Made by a program: the position numbers and the translations under genes. Positions 10,268 to 21,882 of a stretch of DNA of 64,000 nucleotides are shown in pieces (the stretch's first letter is position 1; every line of letters starts with the position of its first letter). This DNA is from Sweltsa coloradensis. Lineage: Eukaryota; Arthropoda; Insecta; Plecoptera; Chloroperlidae. The stretch covers positions 248,001 to 312,000 of the forward strand of contig JAMZAV010000167.1 in assembly GCA_024449915.1 (NCBI GenBank), given 5' to 3'. The notes beneath the pieces were generated by a model. The model was given only the letters and a program-made list of their open reading frames with translations. It had not been told where the DNA came from and ran no database searches.

Positions 10268-11590
10268 ATGGATGAGATTTTCAGTAGGATAACGACCCTG
10301 GACAAATACCTCCAGGCGCCTAAGCGTCAACGTATTTCGTCCCCCGAAGCACAACGCAAATGTCGAGACCAACCCAGCACGTCGGGTGCTTCCACGATGG
10401 TCAGGCCTAAGGATGACTTAGTCACCATTCCTACTTCAAATCGTTTTGCCGTCCTCGAGACGGACGATACCACGCCCGACTCGCTGGAGTCGCAGGCCTC
10501 AGGCTATGATACCAACCAGGACGCTATGGACGGTGTATTGCCTGTCACCGTCACACCTTCGAAAAAGGTTCATACGCCGCCAATAGTGGTGTATGGTTTT
10601 GAACGCTACCGCGACCTTGTCGCTGTTGTTAAGTCTGTTGTGGCTGATCATGGATTCACGATCGCGTCGCGCGTGGATTCTTTTGCTATAAAAGTGAAAT
10701 CTATCGATGACTTCCGCGCCCTGTCCGACGCCTTACGTGACCGCAAGGTACAATTCCACACATATCCAACGGGTGAGGTAAAAACCAGGCGTTTTGTCCT
10801 ACGGGGATTGTCTGCCCGCCAATCAGCTGATGATGTCCGTAATGACCTAGTCGACGGAGGATACGCAGTCCGTACGGTCACCCAGATGACTGGGCCGGGT
10901 CCTCAGCACGTCCCGATACCGCTGTTCGTGGTGACGACTCTGGTGTCACCTGATGCTCCATCGCTGGTAGATCTGCGTGTCCTAGGACATTCCCGGGTTA
11001 CAGTTGAGCCTTACAAAGGTGCAAAGGGTCCAACAATGTGCTTCAACTGTCAGAGGTTTAACCACACCTCTACATTCTGCAATGTTGGCCCTCGCTGCTT
11101 CAAGTGTGCTGAAGGACACAGTGGTCGCGACTGTAAGAAGTCACCCCTTGTGCCCGCAAAGTGTGTAAACTGTGGTGGAGACCACCCTGCATCCTATAGG
11201 AAGTGCCCGGCATATCTACGGGCAGCGTCGCAGCACCTGAAGCCTACCATTTCACGAGAGCGTCCGACAGCTCGTCCGCTTCCAGCTGCCAAGGCTCGTC
11301 CGGGCTACTCATACAGTGCAGCGGTCTTTCCAGATCTCACAGTTCAGCCATCACCATCAGAAGGTAGGACTATGGTAGAGCTTCCCACCCAGACTGACCT
11401 GCGACCTTCCAGAGCTGCACGATCTCCTCCACAACCCATTACGGAGTCACCACCACCTATGAGTTCTGCCACTTATGGTATGATCTTGGATATTTGTAAA
11501 GCTCTGGCGTCCATGACCACGGACCCAATTATATCTATGATGGTAACCACGATTGCCTCTCTAGTGGAAGGACGCTTCAATGGTCCTTAG
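10268..11590 (+). CDS. Jockey-type LINE ORF1 (Gag-like, zinc-knuckle nucleic-acid-binding protein)
   Basis: An uninterrupted 440-aa frame from ATG 10268 to TAG 11590. An RRM-like/PRE_C2HC region covers about residues 105-250 (YGFERYRDLV, RRFVLRGLSARQSADDVR). Three zinc knuckles follow at about 258-313: CFNCQRFNHTSTFC (CX2CX4HX4C), CFKCAEGHSGRDC (CX2CX3HX4C) and CVNCGGDHPASYRKC (CX2CX3HX6C), the classic Jockey-clade order. The N-terminus is polar and low in structure. In this clade ORF1 binds the element RNA and carries it to the target. The ORF2 start codon (11580) overlaps the ORF1 stop by 11 nt, as is common in the clade. Codon use is richer in GC than the surroundings, as in a recently arrived element. 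Open, but its partner ORF2 is broken. Confidence 0.88.
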   Translation: MDEIFSRITTLDKYLQAPKRQRISSPEAQRKCRDQPSTSGASTMVRPKDDLVTIPTSNRFAVLETDDTTPDSLESQASGYDTNQDAMDGVLPVTVTPSKKVHTPPIVVYGFERYRDLVAVVKSVVADHGFTIASRVDSFAIKVKSIDDFRALSDALRDRKVQFHTYPTGEVKTRRFVLRGLSARQSADDVRNDLVDGGYAVRTVTQMTGPGPQHVPIPLFVVTTLVSPDAPSLVDLRVLGHSRVTVEPYKGAKGPTMCFNCQRFNHTSTFCNVGPRCFKCAEGHSGRDCKKSPLVPAKCVNCGGDHPASYRKCPAYLRAASQHLKPTISRERPTARPLPAAKARPGYSYSAAVFPDLTVQPSPSEGRTMVELPTQTDLRPSRAARSPPQPITESPPPMSSATYGMILDICKALASMTTDPIISMMVTTIASLVEGRFNGP

Positions 11591-14380
11591 ACCCCCCGGA
11601 TTACACATTCTTACCTGGAATGCTGGTGGAGGAATTAAATCCAAGACACCGAACTTCTCCTATACATGCGTCAGCATGATATTCATCTAGCACTTTTACA
11701 GAAACCTGGTTAGCTCCTCAAGTATCTTGGAAAGTGGCGAATCACAAGGTCTATCGTGAGGATCGGGTGGTCGCTCCTGGGATTCGACAGTCAGGAGGGA
11801 CGGCCATTCTTATTAGTACACAGGTCGATCATTTTCAAATACCTATTCCGCCTTTGATCTCACTTGAGGCGGTTGGTGTCCAGGTTCATACCCAGGAGGC
11901 CACCTCCGACTTATTTCAGTGTACAAGAGGCCAACCACAAGACTTAATGTGGCTGACATTGATATCCTACTTGCCTCCCCCATACCAACCGTCCTCATGG
12001 TGACTTTAATTCTAAACATCCGTCTTGGAATTCCCTGACAGCCAACACAGCAGGAAACGCCTTGCGTGACCACGCTGACCGTAGCACATACGTTGTGGCA
12101 GGTCCAGTTGACCCGACGCACTTTCCGCTTGGTGAAGCCGTGGGGACGTCCTGACGTCCTTGACATCGCGTTGTTGGCCAACATTCGTTGCTCGTACAAC
12201 CTTGAGGCATACCCAACTCTCTCTTCAGACCACATCCCGTGGTCCTCAATCTAGGTGACAGACTCCTTCTTTCCCCGCCGTGTCAACGACCTGATTTTCA
12301 CAAGGCTGACTGGGATGCTTTCCGCGCTCATCTTGACGCAGTCTCCCTGAAGATCCGCCACCTTTAACTTCTACGGTTTGACGTGAATGCAGCGGTAGAA
12401 TCTATCACTTCACTGATCCAAGAGGCAATTGCTACCTCGACACCGACCTCTTCTCGTGGCCGCATTACCCTGTATGATTTGCCAGAAGGACTTCGCCGTT
12501 CAGTAACCTTCAAAAATCGCCTACGACGTACCTGGCAACGCACTCACTCTGCCATGACAAGACCGCTTACAACAGAGCATCAACAGCTCTCAAGCGTGAT
12601 ATTGCGGCCTTCCGATCTGAACTCTGGGATACCTACGGTAGCGGGTCTCGATGTCTCCGGTAAATCTTACTGGCGTATGGCTCGTGCCCTACAACGTATT
12701 CCACAGGCGGACCCACCGATTCAGGACCACAATCTTGGCATGCAGCTCTGTGGAAAAAGCGAACGTCCTGGCAACTCGCTGGAGGCCGCATTTACCTTGA
12801 ACCCACCTACAGCCTCTACACCACAAGTGGAGGAGCAAGTACTCCAGTGGTCACAAACTCACCACGTTTTCCACTCCCTCTACCAGATGGAGCGGGATGC
12901 ACATTTGAGGAACTGCTCCAGATTGCAAAGGACCTTCCACACAACAAGGCTCCAGGAGATGATGGCATCACGGCACAAGTTGTTTCTCCAATTGTCAATG
13001 CGAGCAGCAAACACGATACATGCTATTTTCAATGCAGTTCTTAAACTTCAACATTTCCCAAGCTCTTGGAAAAATGCCAAGGTCATTACATTTCTGAAAC
13101 CGGGAAAGTCTGCTCGGGACCCTACGAGCTATCGCCCTATCACCTCCTGTCTGTGTTATCCAAGATGCTGGAGCGTGTCATCCTAGTCCGTCTACAACGT
13201 CACATAGACGACTCGAACGTTCTCCCGGACGAACAATTTGGATTTCGAGCAAAGCACTCCACAATACAACAGCTAACGAGGATAACTGATAAGATAACAG
13301 ATGGTTGGAACAGCGGTTTGTGCGTCAGCGGCGGTATTCCTTGACGTCTCCAAGGCATTTGATCGTGTGTGGCATGTTGGACTCATTCACAAACTTGTAC
13401 ACTTTCAGTTCCCTGATTATCTAGTCCTGCTTATTCAATCCTTCCTCACTGAGCGTACTTTTCTACGTATCAAAAAATTCTGTCTCCCTCATCACAGCGC
13501 CCAATTCTTGCCGTAGTACCTCAGGGTTCGGTGCTGAGCCCTGCTCTATTTAATGTCTTCACAGACGACATGCCACCTCCGCCGGAAGGTGTTACCTCAG
13601 CAATGTTTGCTGATGACTCGTGGCTCTGTCAACTAATCGTCGCCCATGGATCGCAGTTCGCGTTGGACAACGTTACCTTGACACTATTTCAGACTGGTAC
13701 GCAAATTCACGCATGGCCCTCAATGTGGAGAAGACTTCAAGTACTCTCTTCTCATGGTCTAGAAAACGGCCTCCTCCTCCTCGGTTTCGTCTCAATGATG
13801 TCGCCATACCATGGGCACCGACCAATAGATGCCTGGGCATAACTTTAGACCGTAAACTTACGTGGGGCCCACATATCCGGTCAGAAACTCAGAAGGCAAC
13901 CGGTAAACTCGTCTCTCTGTACCCCCTTCTGCGGAATGCACAGCTCTCGGTAACGGCCAAGCTCCGCCTCTACACGTCTGTAATCCGTTCAGCGGCGTTA
14001 TACGCATCTCCTGTCTGGGGAGGATGTGCAGCATCCCACCACAACCGACTACAAGTGGTGCAAAACAAGATTCTTCGTGTGTCCCTTTCTCTCCCTCGCT
14101 GGACACGAATGTCTGAGGTTCACGCTGACCTCGGTCTGCAAACCGTCGACCAATGCATTGCTGCACAAGCTGCCAGATTTTACGCATCTCTAGAAGCGGT
14201 ACCAAATCCCCAGGTTTCTGCACTTGCCCACATTATTCCGAGAAGAAGCGACGTATTCCCGCGCCCCATTGCAGCTCTTGGACCTCGTTTCTTGCCTCCA
14301 CGTCGTCAGGCACGGCTTCTGCGGGCTCGTCAACGTCTCATCGCCGGTCGTCGTCGAGTGGGGTGTAGTGGACCCACGAC
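11580..14380 (+). pseudogene. Jockey-type LINE ORF2 (endonuclease-reverse transcriptase), frameshifted
   Basis: The start ATG at 11580 reads MVLRPPGLHILTWNAGGGIK, the beginning of an apurinic-type endonuclease. Further endonuclease motifs appear in shifted frames: a QETW-like site near 11705, GDFNSKHPSWNS near 11997 (one base missing just before GDFN), and SSDHIP near 12225. The reverse transcriptase is spread over at least four frames: SSWKNAKV near 13060, FGFRAKHST at 13240, FLDVSKAFDRVWH at 13336 (motif A), GSVLSPALFNVFTDD near 13527 (motif B) and MFADDSW at 13602 (catalytic FADD, intact). The C-terminal region WYANSRMALNVEKT to QNKILRVSLSLPRW follows from 13700. Most lesions are single-base indels, so the element is dead in ORF2. 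The frame continuing to 14702 leaves recognisable homology near 14380. Confidence 0.9.
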
Positions 14381-14926
14381 TAAGACCTCCGTGACGACAA
14401 AAATACTCTCCTTGGATGTCTCTTGTGGGACTTTTCTGCCACGGATGCAAATCCTAGAAGTTTTTGTTGCCATTTTCAAGTTTCCGGCGGTATTTTACCG
14501 AAATCAACGGTGCCTGTCACCAATTACCATGCAGCGCAAGGACGCTGTCCATCGCCCAACTCTGGCACACATCAGATTTTTAGTTATAGGTGCTTCGCAC
14601 CAGGCACTAAAACTACCAGGGGAGAGGCTTCGAGCCCCACGACCATTCCCCAAAACAGAAGAAGATTTACTGCATGAAAAGGCTTATGCAATGACAAATT
14701 AGTATTTTACAATGGTAAAATTCTCAAGTTTTAAAAGGAAAATCATATTTGAGAACTTTTCACGAGCATAAGTTCACAATTTCTCAAGTAACTAACGTCT
14801 AATTCAAGAACGTAATTACACTATAAATAAAACAACTACACGCTACACGCACGCACAATTGTCGGAGGTCATACCACTTGAAGTATGCTACACGACACGG
14901 CACGAGACACGCACGCCCACATGTAT
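14381..14926. other. Possible 3' part of the Jockey-type LINE, then unassigned DNA
   Basis: Open to 14702 but without family motifs. No clear poly-A or target duplication. Further on, a small inverted pair ggtgcttcgcaccaggc is seen near 14590. Confidence 0.3.
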
Positions 14927-14987
14927 TGTATTGTATTTGTATTGTAGTCGTTTATTGCCATTGATAAATAAATACAAGTAAATATTT

Positions 14988-15440
14988 AATTAGGCGTTGA
15001 CATTTGAGCCTGGATAGGCTAATAATTATTATATTACATAATATTTACATAAGACTGATACTATTTACTATATTTTAACATACCAACAGTGTATTTCAGA
15101 TACATTTAACATAGACGTTCAACTACGTACTATATTGAAAGTTGATATAGATGTTACTAAAATAGCCATTTAATCCATATTCATATTCAGGGACTAAGAA
15201 AATAGATATTTAATTAGACGTTGATATTTGACCCTGGATAGGCCTAGGCTAATCATAATATTACACACTATTTACATAAGACTATACTATGTATTATATA
15301 TTTTAACTAACCTACTATGTATTTAAGATACATTTAACATATGACTTACAACAGCTATGTCCTATATTAAAAGTTGATATAAATTTTACTTAAGATCCAT
15401 TTACATCCCTATTCATGTCCAAGACCTAGAAATTGAATAT
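14988..15440. repeat. Tandem duplication in the 3' region of the truncated LINE
   Basis: TTAATTAGGCGTTGACATTT at about 14988 recurs as TTAATTAGACGTTGATATTT at about 15209. The following roughly 220 bp (cctggataggc, tttacataagact, gatacatttaacata, aagttgatata) align in order in both copies with moderate divergence. Confidence 0.75.
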
Positions 15441-15617
15441 TTGTAAAATTAGATCTTGTAATTGGACCAGTTTTAACATTCACATGTACATCATACTTAT
15501 ATATAGGCCCGTAAGTAATGTTCCTTGAATGGAAAGAATTTAATGATTGAATAGTGTTAGAACTGGAAGGCCTTTGCATTGTCCTGGCTATTGTTAGGCA
15601 TTCAGTCCCATTTTTCT

Positions 15618-16783
15618 TCAAAATAGGTTTTGAAGGAGTAGTATGCTTTGCTTAATAGGATGTTTTTCTAAGTGAATGTTGTTTTCCTGTCGTGTATGGT
15701 GAGAGTGTATTTCGTTATTTTTACTTAAATGTTGAATGTTTTGTTTTACGATTATCAATGATTGAAATATATATAAGCTGTAGAGCGTAAGAATTTTAAG
15801 ATTTTTGAATAAGGGTTGACAGTGTGTTCGTGGGTGTACTTTTAATAAGGTTCTGATAGCACGTTTTTGAATTTTGAAGATTTTTTCATGATGGGAAGAG
15901 TGGCCCCAGAATTCAACCCCATATCTTAGGTTACTTTCGAAAAGTGCAAATATACTAATTTGGCTGTTTCTATATTGGTAGCATTCCTTATTAGCCTTAT
16001 CGAGTAACAGGCTGAACTTAGTTTTCCGGCTAGAAATGTTGTATGTTTGTGCCACGTTAGGCATTCATCCATGTGGATTCCCAAAAAATTGATGTCATGC
16101 ACCCTTGAGATTCTTGTACATGTGTTAGGGCCTTCTTGGATTAGTATAGTTCGTTTATAGGGTGTAGAGATCTGCTTTTTTGAGTTGAATGAAATTGAAT
16201 AAATTTAGTTTTTGATGAATTTGAGACTAATTTGTTACTGTTAAACCAGTTTGTACAAGTTATTGATTTCTCTTTTGCTAGAGTTATTAGCGACTCTGTG
16301 TTCGATGCTATAACTAGTGATGTCGCGTCATCGGCAAATAGTTCAATGTCCTCTATGCAAAAAGGGAAGTCGTTTATAAATATGTTGAAGAAAAGGGGAC
16401 TTACTACTGAACCTTGTGGGACTCCACAACTGTTAAGCATTTTCTGGGAGGTGGTTTTTATTTTATTTCCTCTTGCATCTTGAGTTGTTAATTCTACATA
16501 CTGGTATCTGTTGCTTAAATAAGATTTTATTAGTTTTAGTGCAGGGCCTCGTATCCCATAGTAATTGAGTTTATATAGAAGGATGTTGTGGTCAATGCAA
16601 TCGAAGGCTTTAGACAAATCATAGAATATTCCTACAGTTTGATTTTTTTGATTTAATGCACCCGAGAGTTTTTCTAAGAATCTTTTGATGGTGGTGCAAG
16701 TTGACCTATTTTCCCTAAACCCCACTTTGATGGTCAGAGAAAAGATTATTTTTCTCAAAAAATTAGTTATCCTCAGTTGAAAA
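15618..16783 (-). pseudogene. Reverse transcriptase fragment of the truncated LINE
   Basis: Conceptual order on the minus strand: FRENRSTCTTIKRFLEKLSG, motif A FYDLSKAFDCIDHNILLYKL, SYLSNRYQYV, motif B CGVPQGSVVSPLFFNIFIND, motif C ELFADDATSLVI, and NWFNSNKLVSNSSKTKFI. After a stop or shift near 16140, the C-terminal part (LLDKANKECYQYRNSQ, SNLRYGVEFWGHSSHH, IQKRAIRTLLKV) runs to 15618. The catalytic FADD is present. Just upstream of FRENRST, a GGGG run near 16725 shifts frame; the true preceding residues (KNNLFSDHQSG) are read in another frame. No endonuclease domain. Non-functional. Confidence 0.88.
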
Positions 16784-16786
16784 CCA

Positions 16787-16803
16787 CCCCCCCCCCCCCC
16801 CCC
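16787..16803. repeat. Poly-C run (17)
   Basis: Homopolymer at the 5' truncation point of the LINE; a likely spot for length error. Confidence 0.9.
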
Positions 16804-17510
16804 ACCACCTCGCACTGCATGCACTTGCATGCACATGCAGGAGGCAGGGAAGGAAATGCAGCGCAGCATAGATTCAATTAAGCTAATTTACATAACTGAT
16901 CATCACCAGATAAGATATGAAGTTTTATTGTCAGAAACTTGAATTTCCTAAGAAATGATTGATGAAATACAGTCTGCAGCCGACCATAAAAAAGGAGTCC
17001 AATGCTTGTTTTACGTGTATATATAGAATTCTCACTAATTTAACGAATTAAAATTGAGTTAAGAATTTTATCAAAAGAGCCTTTTCGACCTTGTATTATA
17101 ATTTGATTCATGGAGCGATTTCACTACATTTATTTAGTGGAAAGGACTGATTTTCTAGGTAAGATAAGTGAAACCTTAACCGATACAAATCTAAAATAAA
17201 ACAAGTTCTCCGTCAAAAACGTGAATGCGATCTGACTTTAGGACTCTCAAATAGCCACAGCTCTTGGAATGAATTGAAGAAGTGACAAGCAACGTGTTTG
17301 ATGGATCCGGTCGTACTAAAAGATTCGTTACATCAGCAATCAAGTCAGTAAGAAGTGACGTCACGTACACAATTCCGAACCAATCACAGGAGGGCATCGA
17401 AAAGTGTTAATTATCAAACAAGCGCATTGCATTTGATAGTAAAAGTATTTAAATTTGTAAATTACATACAGTGTTCGTGGTGAATACACAACATGAACAA
17501 GCTCTCTTGA

Positions 17511-18113
17511 GGCTATTGTACCACCTCTGGCCGATAATTTGAAAGTCGAAGAAACGTGTCTGAAAAGTTTGCTGAATGAAAGAAGGCCTTTAAAATAACA
17601 GAAAAAAAATTGTGAATTTTTTGGGCGGGACATAACCTCACTTTTGGAAATTATATTTAGATTTTTGGACAAAAGTGTAATATACAAGACTAGTTCAAAA
17701 TTAAATTTTGAGAATCGGTTTTCTGGACATAGTTTCTGAACACCTTTAGCTATAACTTGACTATAGCTAAAATAGTTTTCTGAAAATAACAGTTGGTGTA
17801 CGAATTTTTTTGTCAAACGGTACAAATACCAACTGTTATTTTCAGAAAACTATTTTAGCTATAGTCAAGTTATAGCTAAAGGTGTTTGGAAAATATGTCC
17901 AGAAAACCGATTCTCAAAATTTAATTTTGAACTAGTCTTGTATATTATATTACACTTTTGTCCAAAAATCTAAATATAATTTAGGTTATGTCCCGCCCCC
18001 CCCAAAAAAAACACTACTTTTTTCTGTTATTTTAAAGGCCTTCTTTCAATCACAAACTTTTCAGACATGTTTTTTCGACTTTCAAATTATCGGCCAGAGG
18101 TGGTACAATAGCC
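17511..18113. mobile_element. Fold-back element, copy 2
   Basis: Left arm GGCTATTGTACCACCTC... and right arm ...GAGGTGGTACAATAGCC are reverse complements over almost 300 bp, meeting at ttgtcaaacggtacaaatac near 17818. The right end is followed by TTAA (18114-18117); the left side has TTGA (17507-17510). Same family as 34201-34684 (actatgtccagaaaaccg and ctatagtcaagttatagc shared). The centre resembles that of copy 1 (27-650). Confidence 0.8.
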
Positions 18114-18480
18114 TTAAGTCCACAATCGTAAAGTACTAGTAACGTAGGTAATGAGTAGTTTCGTAGTTAACAAGTCGCAATTACGAGTTTTTGCGCTCGG
18201 GTCGAGTCAACACAGGTAGTAGCTGAGAACGAGATAGGCCACGTTGAGTGAGGTCGTGGTGGGTGATTGCGTGCACCCAGCTGATAACACCTGTCAAGCC
18301 ACGTGGGGACTTTACACGATTGCTTCTTCAGCCCTTGGCATACAAATGCACAATCCATATGGGTTTTTGTTTTAATTAATACTTATTAATCTACTTGGGT
18401 TTTTGTTGTTCACATCGCGAAATATAAAAACTATGTGGTGCCCGATATATCAACTGAAGATGCGGACGACCCCATGTTGT

Positions 18481-18694
18481 AATTGAACGAGTGAGCGTAG
18501 CGAACGGAGTGATCTCCATTCGACTTAAACGGCCCTTATTGTTTTTCTGCGTGCGTGCGTGTGTGTACGTTGAAAATCAGCCGAATCGCTGAACAGACTG
18601 CGCTGAAATTTTAAACAGACATCCGGTACGAACTGAGAACTGCTAACAAAATCAGCGAGATCCATTGTGATTTAAACCTACAAGAAATAAAAAT
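18481..18694 (+). repeat. Dispersed repeat starting AATTGAACGAGTGAGCG, copy 2
   Basis: See 1095-1304: nearly identical over the first 65 bp, then gapped to the shared ctacaagaaataaaaa end. Confidence 0.7.
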
Positions 18695-19587
18695 GTGATA
18701 TTTTAAAATATCGATAGCATTTTGTTTAGATTTTTCATATGAAAAATAGGCCACAGCCTTCGATATAAAAACAATTCAGATAGTCACTATCAGTGTTAAA
18801 TCTTTCGAAGTCGGTGTCTTTTCTTTTGGTTTGTTGTCAATACGTCATTCTCTAAAACTGTCATTATTCTTGTTTAGATTTTTCAACTAATTAATAATGA
18901 TGACCATCAACAAGAAGCAGTGCAAAACCGCAGAATATACGCAGTATTACACCGTATAAAGGTATAATTAAAATCATAGACTAGACCATCCTACTTTATT
19001 CTAACTTACGATATGTGTATGCTTAACGTAGGCCTAAGCCGTATGGTTGGGCATAAGGCACAGAGCATGGGTCTGCTAATCGGAAAAGACAAGGAAAGAG
19101 TAAGTCCATCTCGCAAACATCAGCTGGTTAGTATAAAAGATAAGTATATATTACTCCCCGAAAAGATGCGACCACTGGCAGGCGTCGTCGGGGACTTCTA
19201 CCCCTTCCCAGACGATCTCCTTGACGACGACGACGACGACCATGATAATACGAACCATGCCAAAGACGATGACGACATCGACGTGAGAACCCCCTTTTTT
19301 CTTTCACAGCTACCCGAGGCTTGTTCTGACCAGCATAGGATTTTCCTCCCTATATCACTAAGGGTAGAGTGGCGCATTATAACCGAACGGTTAACGCGCC
19401 CTGAAACCAAATAAACTAAAAAACATTTTCTATGTTCACCTATAAGCCTAAATTGTCTTTAATTTTTCATAAGCCAACATTGACGCTGGAGGTATCGTAG
19501 GTCTACACTAACTGGCCGTCCCATTTAGCCTGGCGTGTATCAGTTGAACAAGAGTATGCGACCACAAATATTTGTGCAATGATTATA

Positions 19588-19874
19588 CTAGGGAAACGCC
19601 AAAGTCGTAGATAGATGAGTGAGTGAGCCATGTGTTGAGTACCCGGGAACATTTGCATTTAAGTTTGATGATAATAATTATATAAGTTGGCCTATAATTA
19701 ATAGGGTTTTGAGTTGAGTTGGTTTAAGGGCGCGTCAACTGTAAAGCCATAATGCGCCACTCTAGCCAATAATAGGCTAGGGAGGTCTTAGGTAGGAGGA
19801 GGAAAGGGAACGTTACCAGGTACTCAACACATAGCTCACTCACTCGTTTAACAACGACTTTGGCGTTTCCCTAG
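19588..19874. mobile_element. CTAGGGAAACGCC-type short inverted-repeat element, copy 2, with TTATA duplication
   Basis: Inverted ends of about 60 bp: CTAGGGAAACGCCAAAGTCG at the left and its exact complement at the right, then GAGTGAGTGAGC and TGTGTTGAGTACC on both sides. The 5-bp sequence TTATA flanks both ends (19583-19587 and 19875-19879). 287 bp, non-coding. Related sequence: 1679-1949, an end at about 35635-35649 (ctagggaaacgcc), and interior-like sequence at about 53495-53525. Confidence 0.8.
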
Positions 19875-20120
19875 TTATATTGAACAGAACGATATTGAAC
19901 CAGTAAATTGATGTTGCACACTGACTTTTTATAAATGAATAACTAATATTATAAACTAGGAAAAAGCTAAAGTCCCGCCGCGTTGATGGAAGAGCTTTTT
20001 TGTAAGTTTTTAGTTTGCGTAGGACCACTTTTCCTTTGCAAGTGCTTTTTGAATGTGTTGTAGGTGATTGTTGTCAAGTTAATATTGTTACTTGTTAATT
20101 GTTATTATAAACCTGAAAAA

Positions 20121-20259
20121 ACTCATATTAAAACCTTTATTTAATGGATTCTGGCTAACTTTTTCAACTTTTTCTGTCAAAAGGTACTACATCACCATAA
20201 CCTTAATGTCCATGTGAAATATGAACGTTGTAGCCCCACCCGTTTGGTCAGAATCGGCC
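20121..20259 (+). repeat. Dispersed repeat, uninterrupted copy
   Basis: Inverted homologue of 5045-5220, lacking the 42-bp insertion found there. Confidence 0.6.
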
Positions 20260-20370
20260 ATGATTTCAATGATTACTATGATGATTTTACCAATTGTTAC
20301 TTTTCCTCTTGTGGACTCCCATTCCTTGCCGTTGTTGCATTGTTGCTATAAACGCTATACAAAATATAAG

Positions 20371-21164
20371 ATAATATATAATACAATCCAGAAATTAAAA
20401 AATCCATCCCGATCGGGGTTCGAACCAGAGTCTCCCACTTTCCGGGTGGACGCCTTAGCCAACTAGACCACCGAGACGGTAACTTTTTAACTTCTGTATT
20501 GTCGTTACATTATAGAACTTGAATGGATGGAACAATAAAGCATCGAAAAACTGTTGCTGTTGAATTGACCAAACAAACATATTTATAATGTCATTACCTT
20601 ACGCAGGTATGAGCGAGGGTATATTTCTCGATTTGGATAGTCGGGAAACACTCCCGTAGGTGGAATTGTTAATATATAATACAATCCAGAAATTAAAAAA
20701 TCCATCCCGATCGCCGATCGGGGTTCGAACCCGAGTCTCCCACTTTCCGGGTGGACGCCTTAGCCAACTAGACCACCGAGACGGTAACTTTTTAACTTCT
20801 GTATTGTCGTTACATTATAGAACTTCGGGATGGATTTTTTAATTTCTGGATTGTATTATATATTAACAATTCCACCTAGGGGAGTGTTTCCCGACTATCC
20901 AAATCGAGAAATATACCCTCGCTGATACCTGCGTAAGGTAATGACATTATAAATATGTTTGTTTGGTCAATTCAACAGCAACAGTTTTTCGATGCTTTAT
21001 TGTTCCATCCATTCAAGTTCTATAATGTAACGACAATACAGAAAGTAAAAAGTTACCGTCTCGGTGGTCTAGTTGGCTAAGGCGTCCACCCGGAAAGTGG
21101 GAGACTCGGGTTCGAACCCCGATCGGGATGGATTTTTTAATTTCTGGATTGTATTATATATTAA
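20371..21164. repeat. Inverted and tandem array of a tRNA-derived SINE (339-bp arms)
   Basis: 20371-20709 is the near-identical reverse complement of 20826-21164. The 116-bp spacer is itself a further partial copy, in direct orientation with a period of 298 bp. The tRNA-like part (plus strand about 21058-21130) reads GTCTCGGTGGTCTAGTTGGC, an A box, then GACTCGGGTTCGAACCCCG, a B box. Position 33 and the stems are not those of a working tRNA. Near-identity of the arms points to recent formation or to an assembly or read artefact. Confidence 0.8.
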
Positions 21165-21882
21165 CAATTCCACCTACGGGAGTGTTTCCCGACTATCCAA
21201 ATCGAGAAAAAAAATATAAGTTATAAATGCTATTTTTTCAATAATTAATAGTTACTAATCACTAATCAGAATACTACTACATAGTACATTTCTTAAAAAT
21301 TAAAGCTATACAATACACATCATCGTCTATGTAACTCGATATTTCCACCATAGTAAGAAGCAATAGATTTTTTACTCATTTGACAGCATTAAGTACGACT
21401 GAACAAAGTTGGAAATTTAGTAATCAAATTACTAGTTCGAGAAGCCACGACTCCAATCATAAATGCATGTTCAATGTCTACATTTTTTTATCAATCAAGG
21501 AATGTACTTCATGCATATTTAGAACAGGTGATGCCCCTCCTACACAATTTATTTTATAAATTTTGGTCCCATTTTTTCCACATGAAATTTTTAATAATGA
21601 CCACATCCACAAACAAACCTTGCAAATGGACTTTGGGGACTCTGGGATAAAATCTACAAAGCTAGGTACAAGAAAAAAGTATTTAGATCAATGTTGAAAT
21701 GATTATTTTCCAGCATGTTCTGCAAGAATTAGAAAAGTACAAAAGTTCTGCACTCTAGATGCTGAGCACCCGAACCTCTTACAGTATTTTGAAAGTAAAC
21801 ATCTCCTACATAGTGCCCAACAACCATAACCAGTCTACATTTTGTCAGAAAGTTACTTATAAATACTACAACTATGTATGTA

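Larger units (their letters stand above)
14927..16783 (-). mobile_element. 5'-truncated LINE (Jockey/CR1/L2-like superfamily), minus strand
   Basis: It encodes the C-terminal half of a reverse transcriptase on the minus strand, then a 3' UTR ending in AATAAACGACTACAATAC and an (ATACAA)-like tail at about 14927-14960. The 5' end stops abruptly next to a 17-base C run (16787-16803), so it is truncated. It belongs to a different family from the LINE at 10.2 kb, judging by its sequence around motifs A-C. Confidence 0.8.

Noticed and set aside
16141..16869. The Gly-run N-terminus ([10 protein letters not shown]) of the LINE frame as protein
   Set aside because: It is the poly-C run at the truncation point; the real homology starts just after it.
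19013..19414. 133-aa frame with an aspartate-rich stretch (LLDDDDDDHD)
   Set aside because: No domain; the acidic tract comes from a (GAC)n-like run, and the 3' part (gagtggcgcattata... ggcgcg) matches repeat sequence nearby.
21058..21130. A functional tRNA gene (GGA anticodon)
   Set aside because: Acceptor stem pairs poorly, position 33 is not T, and it is one of several copies linked to the same AT-rich SINE body.
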